A stretch of DNA of 64,000 bases from Bradyrhizobium sp. Ash2021 (GCF_031202265.1 NZ_CP100604.1:9220501-9284500), one strand, 5' to 3'; shown: positions 1 to 8,265, numbered from the stretch's first letter. Made by a program: numbers and translations. The notes: generated from the sequence alone by a model not told the origin.

Positions 1-505
1 CCTGATCGAGCGAACCCCAGTTGGCGCCGATGCGGACCGGCTTGTCGTTCTTGTTCGCGATCTCGATGATGTCGGCGAACTGGGTGTCGCGCTTGTTCTT
101 GAAGCCCACATTGCCCGGATTGATGCGGTATTTGTCGAGCGCCTCGGCGCAGGCCGGATAGTCCGCCAGGAGCTTGTGGCCGATGTAATGGAAATCGCCG
201 ATCAGCGGCGTGGTGATGCCAAGCTTGCGCAGGCCATCGCGGATGTGCGGCACAGCAGCGGCGGCTTCCTCACGGTCGACCGTGATGCGCACCATCTCGG
301 ATCCCGCACGCGACAGCGCGGCGACCTGGGCAATGGTGCCTTCGATATCGGCGGTGTCGGTATTGGTCATCGACTGCACGACGATCGGCGCACCGCCGCC
401 GACGGCGACCTTGCCCACCATGACTTGCGTGGTCTTATGCCGGGCGCTGGGTCCGGCGACGTCGCCTTGAAGTTTTTCTTGGGACGGTTTTTCAGGCTTG
501 TTCAT
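1..505 (-). CDS. ispG: 4-hydroxy-3-methylbut-2-enyl diphosphate synthase (IspG/GcpE), N-terminal part
   Basis: IspG converts 2-C-methylerythritol 2,4-cyclodiphosphate to HMBPP in the MEP isoprenoid pathway, using a 4Fe-4S cluster in the cytosol. The visible 168 residues start MNKPEKPSQ and carry typical N-terminal IspG motifs: [54 protein letters not shown] and [12 protein letters not shown]. The start is ATG at 505-503; a short lysine-rich leader precedes the conserved core. The gene runs off the left edge, so the C-terminal cluster-binding cysteines cannot be seen. It is transcribed divergently from the rhodanese gene. The family assignment is very secure. Confidence 0.95.
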   Translation of the reverse strand, partial: MNKPEKPSQEKLQGDVAGPSARHKTTQVMVGKVAVGGGAPIVVQSMTNTDTADIEGTIAQVAALSRAGSEMVRITVDREEAAAAVPHIRDGLRKLGITTPLIGDFHYIGHKLLADYPACAEALDKYRINPGNVGFKNKRDTQFADIIEIANKNDKPVRIGANWGSLDQ

Positions 506-765
506 GGCGTCTCGAATATCAGGTTTTGGTGACATTCACCAAGGGGATGGGAGCGCGCGCGGCGCCTTCGTCGGAATTGGAAATTTTACGCTGTTAATTC
601 AATAGCTTATTACGCGGGCTGGGGTCGAAAGCAAGGGCGCCCCGGGGACGCCAGGCCTCACCGCTATATTGGACGGGAATCACGGGATTCAAAGGGCAAT
701 CTGCCGCCTTTTCATGGCCGATCGCACCCAATAGCATCGGACAAAACAAGGTGAGGGAGGAGATA

Positions 766-1641
766 ATGGCGGAGCGGAGCGGGCTGATCACCACGGCGGA
801 ACTCGCCGACATCCTCCTTCACGCGGATATCCGCCTGTTCGATTGCACGACCTATCTCGAGCCTGCGCCCGAGGGCAGCGGGGTTCCCTATCTCGCGGTC
901 CCCGGACGGCATACGTTCGAGGCCGGGCATATTCCGGGCGCGGATTTTCTGGACCTGCAGGGCGAGTTCTCCGACCAGACGACCGCGCTCCGCTTCATGA
1001 TGCCCGCGGTCGCCCAGCTCGAGGCTGCGTTCGGCCGTCACGGGATATCGGCCGACAGCCGGGTGGTGCTGTATTCGATCGGCACCGCGATGTGGGCGAC
1101 GCGGTTCTGGTGGATGCTGAAATCGCTGGGCTTCGACAACGCGTCGGTGCTCGACGGCTGTCTCGACAAATGGAAGGCCGAAGGCCGCGCGATCGAGACC
1201 GGAGCCGCGAAGGGATATTCGCAGGCGACGTTCACGGCGAAGCCGAAGCCCGGATATTTCGTCGGCAAGCACGAGGTTCTTGCCGCGAGCGCCAGGCGCA
1301 ACACCGTCGTTGTCAATGCACTCGGGCCGCAATTCCACAGGGGTCTCGAGCCCAGCCGCTACGGCCGGCCGGGCCGCATTCCCGGCAGCTGCAATGTGTC
1401 GGCGGCAACCTTGCTCGATCCCCAGACCAAGGCTTTCGTGCCGCTCGCCGATGCGGAGAAGAGATTCGCCGCCCAGGGCATCACCAGGGACAAGCGCGTG
1501 GTCGCCTATTGCGGTGGCGGCATCTCGGCCACGATCGATCTGTTCCTGCTCGACCAGCTCGGCTACGACAACCTCACGCTCTACGACGGCTCGATGGGCG
1601 AATGGGCCAGGGATTCGTCGCTGCCGATCGAGACGGGTTGA
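766..1641 (+). CDS. Two-domain sulfurtransferase (rhodanese / 3-mercaptopyruvate sulfurtransferase type)
   Basis: Tandem rhodanese protein of 291 residues that should move sulfane sulfur from thiosulfate or 3-mercaptopyruvate to an acceptor. The N-terminal rhodanese domain has the degenerate loop VVLYSIGTAMWATRFWW with no cysteine, as expected for a structural domain. The C-terminal domain has VVAYCGGGISAT with the persulfide-carrying Cys249. SseA-type enzymes usually have CG(S/T)G(V/I)T in this loop and thiosulfate rhodaneses CRxGx(R/K), so CGGGIS is intermediate and substrate choice is open. I chose ATG 766 because GGGAGGAG lies just upstream; a GTG at 751 would add five residues but leave no spacing for a ribosome binding site. 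Monocistronic; followed by repeats. Confidence 0.88.
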   Translation: MAERSGLITTAELADILLHADIRLFDCTTYLEPAPEGSGVPYLAVPGRHTFEAGHIPGADFLDLQGEFSDQTTALRFMMPAVAQLEAAFGRHGISADSRVVLYSIGTAMWATRFWWMLKSLGFDNASVLDGCLDKWKAEGRAIETGAAKGYSQATFTAKPKPGYFVGKHEVLAASARRNTVVVNALGPQFHRGLEPSRYGRPGRIPGSCNVSAATLLDPQTKAFVPLADAEKRFAAQGITRDKRVVAYCGGGISATIDLFLLDQLGYDNLTLYDGSMGEWARDSSLPIETG

Positions 1642-1670
1642 CGGGTTATGCGCTCGGGCCGTTCTCACCG

Positions 1671-1755
1671 CGTCATTGCGAGCGAAGCGAAGCAATCCAT
1701 CGCACGGCTTGCTCAAGCATGGATTGCTTCGTCGCAATTGCTCCTCGCAATGACG
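1671..1755. repeat. Dispersed 85-bp inverted repeat, copy 1 (CGTCATTGCGAGCGAAGCGAAGC family)
   Basis: Starts with CGTCATTGCGAGCGAAGCGA and ends with the complementary CTCCTCGCAATGACG; the inner part holds GCAATCCAT and ATGGATTGC facing each other, so the whole element can fold into one long hairpin. Four more copies occur in this window (9757, 28913, 34989, 60472), all between genes. It codes for nothing convincing. Similar palindromes are common in Bradyrhizobium genomes (recalled, not searched). Confidence 0.9.
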
Positions 1756-1764
1756 CGGTGAGTT

Positions 1765-1848
1765 CGTAGGATGGGTAGAGCGAAGCGAAACCCATCATCC
1801 TTCGTCGGTGTAGTTGATGGGTTTCGCAAGAGCTCTACCCATCCTACG
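1765..1848. repeat. Inverted repeat of the CGTAGGATGGGTAGAGC type
   Basis: Left arm CGTAGGATGGGTAGAGC with GCGAAACCCATCA, right arm TGATGGGTTTCGC with GAGCTCTACCCATCCTACG. The arms are near-perfect inverted complements of about 30 bp and lie directly after the previous repeat. A related but diverged element is at 44447-44574. It fills the gap between the convergent rhodanese and EamA genes and may act as a transcription end. Confidence 0.8.
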
Positions 1849-1877
1849 ACCGTTGCTCGCAATGGCGGGGGTGGCAA

Positions 1878-2834
1878 TCACGCCGGCACATTCGGATCCG
1901 GCACGACCTTCGAATCGGGCTTGTTGACGAGATAGAGCCCCGCGATCACGAGCAGCGCCGCGGCGCCGAATGCAAGCGTCAGCGTGTCGTGCATGATGAA
2001 ATAGCTGGCGGCGACGCCGAACAGCGGCGTGATGAAGGTGAACGCCGACAATTTGCTGGCGGAATAGGCCTTCACCAGCGCGAACCACAACAGGAAGGTC
2101 AGTCCGACCACCCAGAACGACTGATAGGCCAGCAGCGACAGCGACAGCGGGCTCGGGACGTGGGTGATCCGCTCGCCCGATATCCACGCCGCAAGGCCGA
2201 GAATCGGGATCGACAACGCCACCTGATAGCCCAGGCCCTTTTCCGCGGGCGCCCTGATCAGCGCGGTGGCCTTCACGATCAGGGTCGTCGTCGCCCATAG
2301 CGCGCCGCCGGCGACGATCAGAAGATCGCCGAGCAGCACATTCGAATCGACGTTGGGCTGCGGCACCCCGATCGCGAGCGCGACGCCGGCAAAGCTCAGG
2401 CCGAGCCCGCCCCATTGCCAGGCGCGCAGCCGCTCGCCGAGAAACACATAGGACCCCAGCGCCACGAAGAACGGCGCGGTGTACAGAAACACCACCGCGC
2501 GGGACGCCGAGGTCAGCAGCAGGCCGCGATAGATCAGCACGAATTCGATGCCGAAGATCACGCCCGCCGACAGCCCGGCCCACAGCGTGCCGTCACGCTC
2601 GAAGAATTTCGTGCCGCGCAGCCGGCCGATGACGAGCAGCACCGGCAACGCGCCGGCGGAACGGATCAGCGCCTGCAGCATCGGCGGCACGTCCGGCAGC
2701 ACCAGCTTGACTGCGATCTGGTTGAAACCCCAGCTCAGGCACAGCATCAGCATCAGGGCGATGGCCCCCGCGCTGAGCTCGCGCCCGGTCGTGGAGACGG
2801 CTTGATTTGGAGAAATCACCTGGGTTGACGACAT
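1878..2834 (-). CDS. EamA/DMT-family inner-membrane permease
   Basis: 318-residue member of the drug/metabolite transporter superfamily with about ten hydrophobic segments, arranged as two EamA repeats (roughly residues 22-150 and 165-300). Recognisable segments include LCLSWGFNQIAVKLVLP and TSASRAVVFLYTAPFFVALGSYVFLGE, typical of the first EamA half. The substrate cannot be told from sequence. The ATG at 2834 has GAGGATCG just upstream, which argues against the longer open frame that would run into the upstream gene. It starts 34 bp after the end of the Zur-like regulator on the same strand, so the two are probably co-transcribed; a role in metal or metallophore movement is therefore only a possibility. 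Confidence 0.85.
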   Translation of the reverse strand: MSSTQVISPNQAVSTTGRELSAGAIALMLMLCLSWGFNQIAVKLVLPDVPPMLQALIRSAGALPVLLVIGRLRGTKFFERDGTLWAGLSAGVIFGIEFVLIYRGLLLTSASRAVVFLYTAPFFVALGSYVFLGERLRAWQWGGLGLSFAGVALAIGVPQPNVDSNVLLGDLLIVAGGALWATTTLIVKATALIRAPAEKGLGYQVALSIPILGLAAWISGERITHVPSPLSLSLLAYQSFWVVGLTFLLWFALVKAYSASKLSAFTFITPLFGVAASYFIMHDTLTLAFGAAALLVIAGLYLVNKPDSKVVPDPNVPA

Positions 2835-2868
2835 CGATCCTCGTGGCCGGCTTGGCGCCGTGTTCTTG

Positions 2869-3357
2869 TTATTGTTTCTGGCAGTGCGCGCAGGTGCCGG
2901 CGATTTCGACGACCGAGAGTTTCGGCGCAAAACCCAGGGCGCGCGCCGCCGCATTGAGGCTTTGCGCCACCGGGGCCGCGGGAATCTCGCCGACCGAGCC
3001 GCAATGATCGCAGATCAGAAAAGCCACCATGGCGGTGGCGTCATGGTCATGCGCGCAGGCCAGAAACGCGTTGCGGCTTTCGATGCGGTGGACGAGCCCG
3101 TTTTCCATCAAGAAATCCAGCGCGCGGTAGACAGTGATCGGCGCCGGCCGCGGCATTGATTTGGCGAGTTCGTCGATCACCTCATAGGCGCCGAGCGGAC
3201 GGTGGCTGGACAGCAGCGCCTGCAGCACGTGGCGGCGGATCGGCGTGAATTTCTGCGCCCGCCGCGCGCAAACCTGCTCGGCATGCGTCATCGCATCCGC
3301 AGTGCAGCGGCCGTGATCGTGGCCGGGCGCGGGGAAGGTAGGTTTTGTCAGGGTCAT
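2869..3357 (-). CDS. zur: Fur-family regulator, Zur-like
   Basis: 162-residue Fur-superfamily transcription factor. An N-terminal winged helix (about residues 35-95; PIRRHVLQALLSSHRPLGAYEV, ITVYRALDFLMENGLVHRI in two pieces) is followed by a dimerisation/metal domain. Two CxxC pairs, Cys116/Cys119 (CDHC) and Cys156/Cys159 (CAHC), form the structural zinc site usual in Zur. An HDHD patch at 103-106 could be part of the sensing site. Zur represses zinc uptake genes when zinc is plentiful. Start ATG 3357 was chosen over an upstream in-frame codon because the protein then begins with the normal short leader before the winged helix. It precedes the EamA permease gene in a likely two-gene unit. Fur or Mur are less likely given the motif pattern. 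Confidence 0.8.
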   Translation of the reverse strand: MTLTKPTFPAPGHDHGRCTADAMTHAEQVCARRAQKFTPIRRHVLQALLSSHRPLGAYEVIDELAKSMPRPAPITVYRALDFLMENGLVHRIESRNAFLACAHDHDATAMVAFLICDHCGSVGEIPAAPVAQSLNAAARALGFAPKLSVVEIAGTCAHCQKQ

Positions 3358-3467
3358 CACCCCGATTTGTAGCATTTTTGCCTGCAATCCCAAAGCCCGG
3401 CGCATCACGCGCCCCAGCCATGTTCTCAGAGCAGGTCAGCCAATTGTTAACCTGCCATGCGGAATTC

Positions 3468-3497
3468 ATAAGCTAGCTTATTATATCCAAAGCTTAT
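3468..3497. promoter_or_regulatory. Probable MarR operator in front of the emrAB operon
   Basis: A perfect 14-bp palindrome, ATAAGCTAGCTTAT (3468-3481), is followed by a half-copy AAGCTTAT (3490-3497) just before the Shine-Dalgarno GGAGGCGGGG of the marR gene. A/T-rich palindromes of this size overlapping the promoter are usual targets for MarR-type repressors. The assignment to the adjacent regulator is inference from position. Confidence 0.55.
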
Positions 3498-3514
3498 GGA
3501 GGCGGGGAAAGACC

Positions 3515-3994
3515 ATGCGCGGTTCCGTGGATATGAACTTCCTGTTTACGCTCGGCGAATTGCAACGACTGGTGCGCGCCTATGCCGACAAGCAGGCCGC
3601 GCGCTACGGCATCACCCGCGCGCAATGGGCGGTTTTGGCCAAGGTCGAGCGTACCGAGGGCCTGAAGCAGACGGAACTAGCCGAACAGATGGAGATGCAG
3701 CCGATCACGTTGACGCGACTGATCGACAAGCTCTGCGACAATGGCTGGATCGAACGCCGCGACGACGAGACCGACCGCCGCGTCAACCGCCTGTATCTGC
3801 GCAAGGCCGCGCGTCCGCTGCTCGGCAAGCTCTCGGGGCTGCGCTCCGACATCACCGCGACCGCGCTGGAGGGCATCAATCCCGCCGATGCCCACCGCCT
3901 GCTCGCCCAACTGGAATCGGTCAAGGAAAACATTCGCAATGCCATCCAGAACCCAGCCGGCGAGCCTCCCAGAAAGGAGCAGCGCTATGGCTGA
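3515..3994 (+). CDS. MarR-family transcriptional regulator
   Basis: 159-residue winged-helix regulator. The core YGITRAQWAVLAKVERTEG, then QTELAEQMEMQPITLTRLID and the wing RRDDETDRRVNRLYL, is textbook MarR. Such proteins are dimeric repressors released by small aromatic ligands or oxidants. It is the first gene of a tight operon with an EmrA-like adaptor (8-bp overlap, ATGGCTGA) and an EmrB-like pump, so it most likely autoregulates this efflux operon through the palindrome just upstream. The ATG at 3515 has GGAGGCGGGG upstream. Confidence 0.92.
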   Translation: MRGSVDMNFLFTLGELQRLVRAYADKQAARYGITRAQWAVLAKVERTEGLKQTELAEQMEMQPITLTRLIDKLCDNGWIERRDDETDRRVNRLYLRKAARPLLGKLSGLRSDITATALEGINPADAHRLLAQLESVKENIRNAIQNPAGEPPRKEQRYG

Positions 3995-5153
3995 TCCCGT
4001 CCTCAAATTCCCGCCCGAACAGAAGGGCAGCCCGGCGTCTCCCGCGCCCCGCAGCAAGATCGCCGCGGAGCCGCGCCGCCGGCTGATGGCCGGCCTGCGC
4101 CGCTACCGCCGCTTTCTGCTGCTGGTGGTGCTGCCGCTGGTGGCGGCGATCGCCGGCCTCACCTTCTATCTCAATGGCGGCCGCTACGTGACCACCGACG
4201 ACGCCTATGTCGGCGCGCAGAAAGTGCTGATCACGCCCGACATCTCCGGCAAGATCGAGAAGGTCGTGGTCAGGGAAGGCCAGCAGGTCCATGAAGGCGA
4301 CGTGCTGTTCGAGATCGACCCGGTGCCGTTCCGCCTTGCCGTCGACCAGGCCAAAGCGACGCTCGAACAGGCCAAGACGACCTACGACAATCTGGTCGCC
4401 AACGTCAAAATCTACGGCCAGATGCTCGATCTCGCGCAGCAGGGCATCGATCTGAAGCAGCGCGACGTCGATCGCAAGTCCGCGCTGGTCAAGAGCAATG
4501 TCGGCTCGCAGCTCGACCTCGACAATTCGGCGACCAGCCTCGTTACCGCGGGCGCACAGGCCCAGTTCGTCAAGCAGCAGCTTTCCAACGCCAAGGCCCA
4601 GTTGCTCGGCAATCCCGAATTGCCGCTGGAACAGTTTCCGCCCTACGCGCAAGCCAAGGCGGCGCTCGGGATCGCCGAGCGCAATCTCGACCACACCGTG
4701 ATGCGCGCGCCGATGGCCGGCATCGCCACCCAGGTCGACCAGATTCAGCTCGGGCGCTTCGCGATGGCGGGTGCGCCGGTGTTCTCCATCATCGATGTCG
4801 CCAACCCCTGGGTCGACGCCAATCCGAAGGAGTCCGATTTCACCTATGTCGCGGTCGGCCAGCCCGTCACGCTCGACGTCGATGCGTTCCCCAACCACGT
4901 GTTCAAGGGCACGGTCGGCTCGCTCTCGCCCGGCACCGGCGCGCAATTCGCGATCCTGCCGCCGCAGAACGCCACCGGCAATTTCGTCAAGGTGGTGCAG
5001 CGCGTCCCGGTGCGGATCTATTTCGACAAGGACGACAAGTTCGTCGCCAAGCTGAAGGCCGGCATGAGCGTCTACGCCACCATCGACACCAACCATCGCC
5101 GTTCGCTGGCTGGCCTGCTCGGCTTCTCGCCGGCGGTCGCCAACCAGGAATAG
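3987..5153 (+). CDS. emrA: HlyD/EmrA-family membrane fusion protein
   Basis: 388-residue periplasmic adaptor for a tripartite efflux pump. A cytosolic basic leader is followed by one membrane anchor (about residues 43-62), then the DDAYVGAQKVLITPDISGKI barrel-sandwich entry motif, a lipoyl half, a long alpha-helical hairpin rich in Gln and Ala (about 135-230), a second lipoyl half (MRAPMAGIATQVDQ) and a beta-barrel (VDANPKESDFTYV). This order is typical of EmrA. The start ATG 3987 lies inside the end of the marR gene, with AAAGGAGCAG upstream, giving translational coupling. The pump partner follows 3 bp later. An outer-membrane TolC-type partner is not in this window. Confidence 0.92.
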   Translation: MADPVLKFPPEQKGSPASPAPRSKIAAEPRRRLMAGLRRYRRFLLLVVLPLVAAIAGLTFYLNGGRYVTTDDAYVGAQKVLITPDISGKIEKVVVREGQQVHEGDVLFEIDPVPFRLAVDQAKATLEQAKTTYDNLVANVKIYGQMLDLAQQGIDLKQRDVDRKSALVKSNVGSQLDLDNSATSLVTAGAQAQFVKQQLSNAKAQLLGNPELPLEQFPPYAQAKAALGIAERNLDHTVMRAPMAGIATQVDQIQLGRFAMAGAPVFSIIDVANPWVDANPKESDFTYVAVGQPVTLDVDAFPNHVFKGTVGSLSPGTGAQFAILPPQNATGNFVKVVQRVPVRIYFDKDDKFVAKLKAGMSVYATIDTNHRRSLAGLLGFSPAVANQE

Positions 5154-5155
5154 CC

Positions 5156-6715
5156 ATGCCGACGCCGGGCCCATCACCATCCGCCGTTCCCGGCCTGCGC
5201 CGGAACATGGTGACGATCTGCGCCATGACGGCGACCATCATGCAGGCGCTGGACACCACCATCGCCAATGTCGCGCTGCCCTACATGCAGGGCACGCTGT
5301 CGGCCTCGACCGACCAGATCAACTGGGTGCTGACCTCCTACATCGTCGCCGCCGCGATCATGACCGCGCCGGTCGGCTGGATCGCCAACCGCTTCGGCCG
5401 CAAGCGCATCTTCATCATCTGCTCCGGCGGCTTCACCATCGCCTCGGTGCTGTGCGGCCTGGCGCAGGACATCAACCAGATGGTGCTGTTCCGTTTGCTG
5501 CAGGGCGTGTTCGGCGCGGCGCTGGTGCCGCTGTCGCAGGCGGTCATGCTCGACTCCTATTCGCTGCGGGAGCGGGCAAAAGCAATGTCGATCTGGGGCA
5601 TGGGCGTGATGATGGGCCCGATCATGGGCCCGTCGCTGGGCGCATGGCTGACCGAAACCTATTCCTGGCACTGGGTGTTCTTCGTCAATCTGCCGTTCGG
5701 CATCTTCACCGTGCTCGGCCTGATGGTGTTCATGGACGAGACCAGGAAGGACCTCGATCTGCGATTCGACTGGTTCGGCTTCACGGCGCTGGCGATCGGC
5801 ATCGGCTCCTTGCAGATCGCGCTCGACCGCGGCGAACAGCTGGGCTGGCTGGAATCCGGCGAGATCATCGGCGAGTTCATCGTCTCGGGCATCGGCTTCT
5901 ATTATTTCTTCGCGCATTCGCTGACGACGTCAAAGCCGTTCATCCAGTTCGCGCTGTTCAAGGACCGCAATTTCGTCGGCGGCTGCGTCTTCATGGCGGT
6001 GATGGGGCTCGTGCTGTATTCGACCATGGCGCTGTCCTCGCCGTTCCTGCAGAACGTGATCGGCTACCCCATCATCACCGCGGGCGTGCTGCTGGCGACC
6101 CGCGGCTCCGGCACCTTCGTCGCCATGATGCTGGTCGGCCGCCTGATGCGCTTTATCGAGGCACGCACGCTGATCATCAGCGGTCTCAGCCTGACCGGCC
6201 TGTCGCTGTTCTACATGACCGGCTGGACCGACCAGACCGGCGTCCCCGAGATCGTCACCTTGAGCATCATCCAGGGCTTTGGCTTCGGGTTGGTGTTCGT
6301 GCCGCTGAGCACGGTGGCGTTCCTGACGCTGCCCAATCATTTGCGCACCGACGGCACCTCGATGCTGACGTTGATGCGCAACGTCGCCTCTTCGATCGGT
6401 ATTTCGGTCGTGATCGCGCAGCTCACCGAGGGATCGCGGCGCGTCTACGCCAATCTTTCCGAGCACATCAATCCGTTCAACCACGCCATGCAGATGCCCA
6501 ATGTCGCCGGCATGATCGACATGAACACCGACACCGGCCGCGCCATGGCGGATGCGATGGTCGGCATTCAGGCGCAGATCATCGCGTTTTCGCAGGACTA
6601 TCAGCTGGTGATGCTGTTCATTCTCGCTTCGATCCCGCTCGCGATCATGATCGGCTCGACCAAGGCCACGCTGCGGGCGCAAGCCGCGCCGGCGGAGCAT
6701 GCGGTGATCGAGTAG
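5156..6715 (+). CDS. emrB: DHA2-family MFS drug:proton antiporter (EmrB/QacA type)
   Basis: 519-residue inner-membrane transporter with about 14 predicted segments. The first segments carry the DHA2 motif ALDTTIANVALPYMQGTLS, motif A-like WIANRFGRKRIFIIC, and the antiporter motif C region WGMGVMMGPIMGPSLG. Together with the preceding adaptor it should export hydrophobic toxic compounds. It begins 3 bp after the emrA stop codon, so the three genes form one operon. A strong hairpin follows at 6731-6758. The substrate is unknown. Confidence 0.93.
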   Translation: MPTPGPSPSAVPGLRRNMVTICAMTATIMQALDTTIANVALPYMQGTLSASTDQINWVLTSYIVAAAIMTAPVGWIANRFGRKRIFIICSGGFTIASVLCGLAQDINQMVLFRLLQGVFGAALVPLSQAVMLDSYSLRERAKAMSIWGMGVMMGPIMGPSLGAWLTETYSWHWVFFVNLPFGIFTVLGLMVFMDETRKDLDLRFDWFGFTALAIGIGSLQIALDRGEQLGWLESGEIIGEFIVSGIGFYYFFAHSLTTSKPFIQFALFKDRNFVGGCVFMAVMGLVLYSTMALSSPFLQNVIGYPIITAGVLLATRGSGTFVAMMLVGRLMRFIEARTLIISGLSLTGLSLFYMTGWTDQTGVPEIVTLSIIQGFGFGLVFVPLSTVAFLTLPNHLRTDGTSMLTLMRNVASSIGISVVIAQLTEGSRRVYANLSEHINPFNHAMQMPNVAGMIDMNTDTGRAMADAMVGIQAQIIAFSQDYQLVMLFILASIPLAIMIGSTKATLRAQAAPAEHAVIE

Positions 6716-6730
6716 AAGGGGCGCGCTGTT

Positions 6731-6758
6731 CGTCGTCCCGGCGAAGGCCGGGACGACG
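6731..6758. repeat. Hairpin CGTCGTCCCGGC-GAAG-GCCGGGACGACG
   Basis: Perfect 12-bp stem with a GAAG tetraloop between the convergent emrB and aroQ-like genes. No T-run follows, so it may be a transcript-stabilising end or a single unit of the dispersed CCCGGC hairpin family seen at 14936, 38076, 47671 and 60308. Confidence 0.8.
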
Positions 6759-6770
6759 TGGGTGATAGTG

Positions 6771-7259
6771 CTACGCTTTCGCCCGCAAGCCGTGCAACGA
6801 TGCCGGAACCACATCGGGCAACTTCCCCAGCCTTTGCACGGCAGCCAGGATGGCGGCGATGTATCCGTAAGGACCGAGGCCGCAGATGACGGCGGTGGAA
6901 GCGCTCGACGTAATCGAATGCCGGTGCAGATCGTCGCGCGCGTGAATATTGGAGATATGGACCTCGATCTTTGGGCCCTCGAATATTTTCAGGGCGTCGA
7001 TCAGTGCTATCGACGTAAACGAGTAGGCTGCCGGGTTCATAATGATGGCATCGAACGTCCCGTGCGCCGACTGGATCAAATTGACCAGTTCGCCTTCGAG
7101 ATTTGACTGGTGAAACGAGATCGAGACCCCGAGATAATCAGCCGCATCCTCACAACTCGCTTCAATCTCCTTGAGCGTCGTCGAGCCATAAATGTGAGGC
7201 TCCCGAATGCCCAGGAAATTCAGATTAGGTCCGTTCAGGATCATGATCTTGATAGCCAT
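6771..7259 (-). CDS. AroQ-like (type II 3-dehydroquinate dehydratase family) protein with altered active-site residues
   Basis: 162 residues, the normal length for dodecameric type II dehydroquinase, which interconverts 3-dehydroquinate and 3-dehydroshikimate. Family motifs are clear: LNGPNLNFLGIREPHIYG (Arg19, Tyr24), NPAAYSFTSIALIDAL, EVHISNIHARDD (His101, Arg108) and ICGLGPYGY. By alignment from memory to the M. tuberculosis enzyme, whose numbering fits without gaps, the catalytic Tyr24 and His101 are kept. However, the substrate-contacting His81 is Phe, Arg112 is His, and the Gly77-Gly78 pair is Ala-Ala. It may therefore be a catabolic variant or act on another substrate. ATG 7259 has GGGGGGAG upstream. 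It sits downstream of intradiol dioxygenase genes on the same strand, consistent with quinate or related aromatic catabolism. Confidence 0.82.
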   Translation of the reverse strand: MAIKIMILNGPNLNFLGIREPHIYGSTTLKEIEASCEDAADYLGVSISFHQSNLEGELVNLIQSAHGTFDAIIMNPAAYSFTSIALIDALKIFEGPKIEVHISNIHARDDLHRHSITSSASTAVICGLGPYGYIAAILAAVQRLGKLPDVVPASLHGLRAKA

Positions 7260-7345
7260 CGTGGCTCCCCCCTTTTGTATCAATGAGACGTTGCTCTAGC
7301 CGCCCAGCCATTTTGCCGGGAATTTTGACACGGCGCAGGTACCCG

Positions 7346-8239
7346 CTACTTGATCGGCGGCCGCGGCAGCACGGCGTCGCCTTCTTCCATCCTGTAGACG
7401 TAGTCGAGTGAATACCAGGGCCGACCTACATCGGCGTCCGTCGGATGCGGCTCCTCATGACGCACGAAATTGCCGATCAGCGCCCTGGTGACGCCGAACT
7501 GCACGTCGCTGTCGATATGCGGGTCGGCGGGATCGTAGACCTGGGAAACCAAAACCTTGAATCCCGGCTTGAAGATCAGCGCGTGCAGATGCGCCGGCCG
7601 ATAGGGATGCCGGTCCTGCAGCTTCAGCAGGCGCCCGACCACGCCGTCGGTCGGAATGGGATAACCGATCATCATCACTGAACGAAACCAGAAACGCCCG
7701 TCGGCATCGGTGGTGAACTTGCCGCGCAGGTTCATGTCCGCCTGTTCGGGATCCTGGTTTTCGTACAACCCGACCGGCGAGGCGTGCCAGATATCCACTT
7801 CCGCTCCGGGAAGCGGATTTCCCGCCTGGTCCACCACGCGCGCGGTGACGAACAGCGGCGCGCCCGGGGTCTCCGACCGGACGATGGAGCCGCCGTTGTC
7901 AACTTTGGGCGAGTGCAGCCGCCAGAACGGCCCGAGCAGGGATTGCGAGGTTTCCGTGTTGCCCTGATCGCCATTGTTCAGGAGGCACACCAGCGATGAG
8001 ACCCCGAGCGAACCCGCCATCAGGATGACTTCGTTGTGGGTGTCGGTCGAAAGCTTGCCGAGTTCGGCCAGAATCGCGGCGGCATCGCGGAATTCCGCCT
8101 CGGTCAGGCCGACGTCGCGGACAAAGCCGTGCAGGTGCTTGACCAGCGACACCATGATTTCGCGCAGCCGCGGATCGGACGTCCGTTCCATCACGGATGC
8201 CGCGGCAACCGTGACATCCTGCTGACGTTCGATGATCAT
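7346..8239 (-). CDS. Intradiol ring-cleavage dioxygenase (catechol/hydroxyquinol 1,2-dioxygenase type)
   Basis: 297-residue non-heme Fe(III) dioxygenase. An N-terminal helical dimerisation domain (about residues 1-105; GVSSLVCLLNN, ESQSLLGPFW-like TSQSLLGPFW) precedes the catalytic beta-domain with VDIWHASPVGLYENQD (first Tyr ligand), GRFWFRSVMMIGYPIP (second Tyr ligand) and RPAHLHALIF (two His ligands). This two-domain plan is that of catechol and hydroxyquinol 1,2-dioxygenases rather than PcaGH. The LLGPFW segment after a Thr/Ser-rich stretch resembles hydroxyquinol enzymes, but substrate is not settled. ATG 8239 has GGGAGGTC upstream. It lies between the AroQ-like gene and pcaG, separated from the latter by a repeat, so it may be transcribed with them or alone. 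Confidence 0.88.
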   Translation of the reverse strand: MIIERQQDVTVAAASVMERTSDPRLREIMVSLVKHLHGFVRDVGLTEAEFRDAAAILAELGKLSTDTHNEVILMAGSLGVSSLVCLLNNGDQGNTETSQSLLGPFWRLHSPKVDNGGSIVRSETPGAPLFVTARVVDQAGNPLPGAEVDIWHASPVGLYENQDPEQADMNLRGKFTTDADGRFWFRSVMMIGYPIPTDGVVGRLLKLQDRHPYRPAHLHALIFKPGFKVLVSQVYDPADPHIDSDVQFGVTRALIGNFVRHEEPHPTDADVGRPWYSLDYVYRMEEGDAVLPRPPIK

Positions 8240-8265
8240 GCCGACCTCCCTAGAGCCGTTCAGGT

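Noticed and set aside
712..1737. Long minus-strand open frame over the rhodanese gene
   Set aside because: Rich in Arg, Gly and Asp with no motif; a high-GC shadow of a well-supported plus-strand gene.
1671..1848. CRISPR-like array
   Set aside because: Two different inverted repeats side by side; no regularly spaced direct repeats or spacers and no cas genes.
3741..3986. Longer N-terminus for the EmrA adaptor inside marR
   Set aside because: The extension is an out-of-frame reading of marR, rich in Arg/Ser/Pro; ATG 3987 has a good ribosome binding site.
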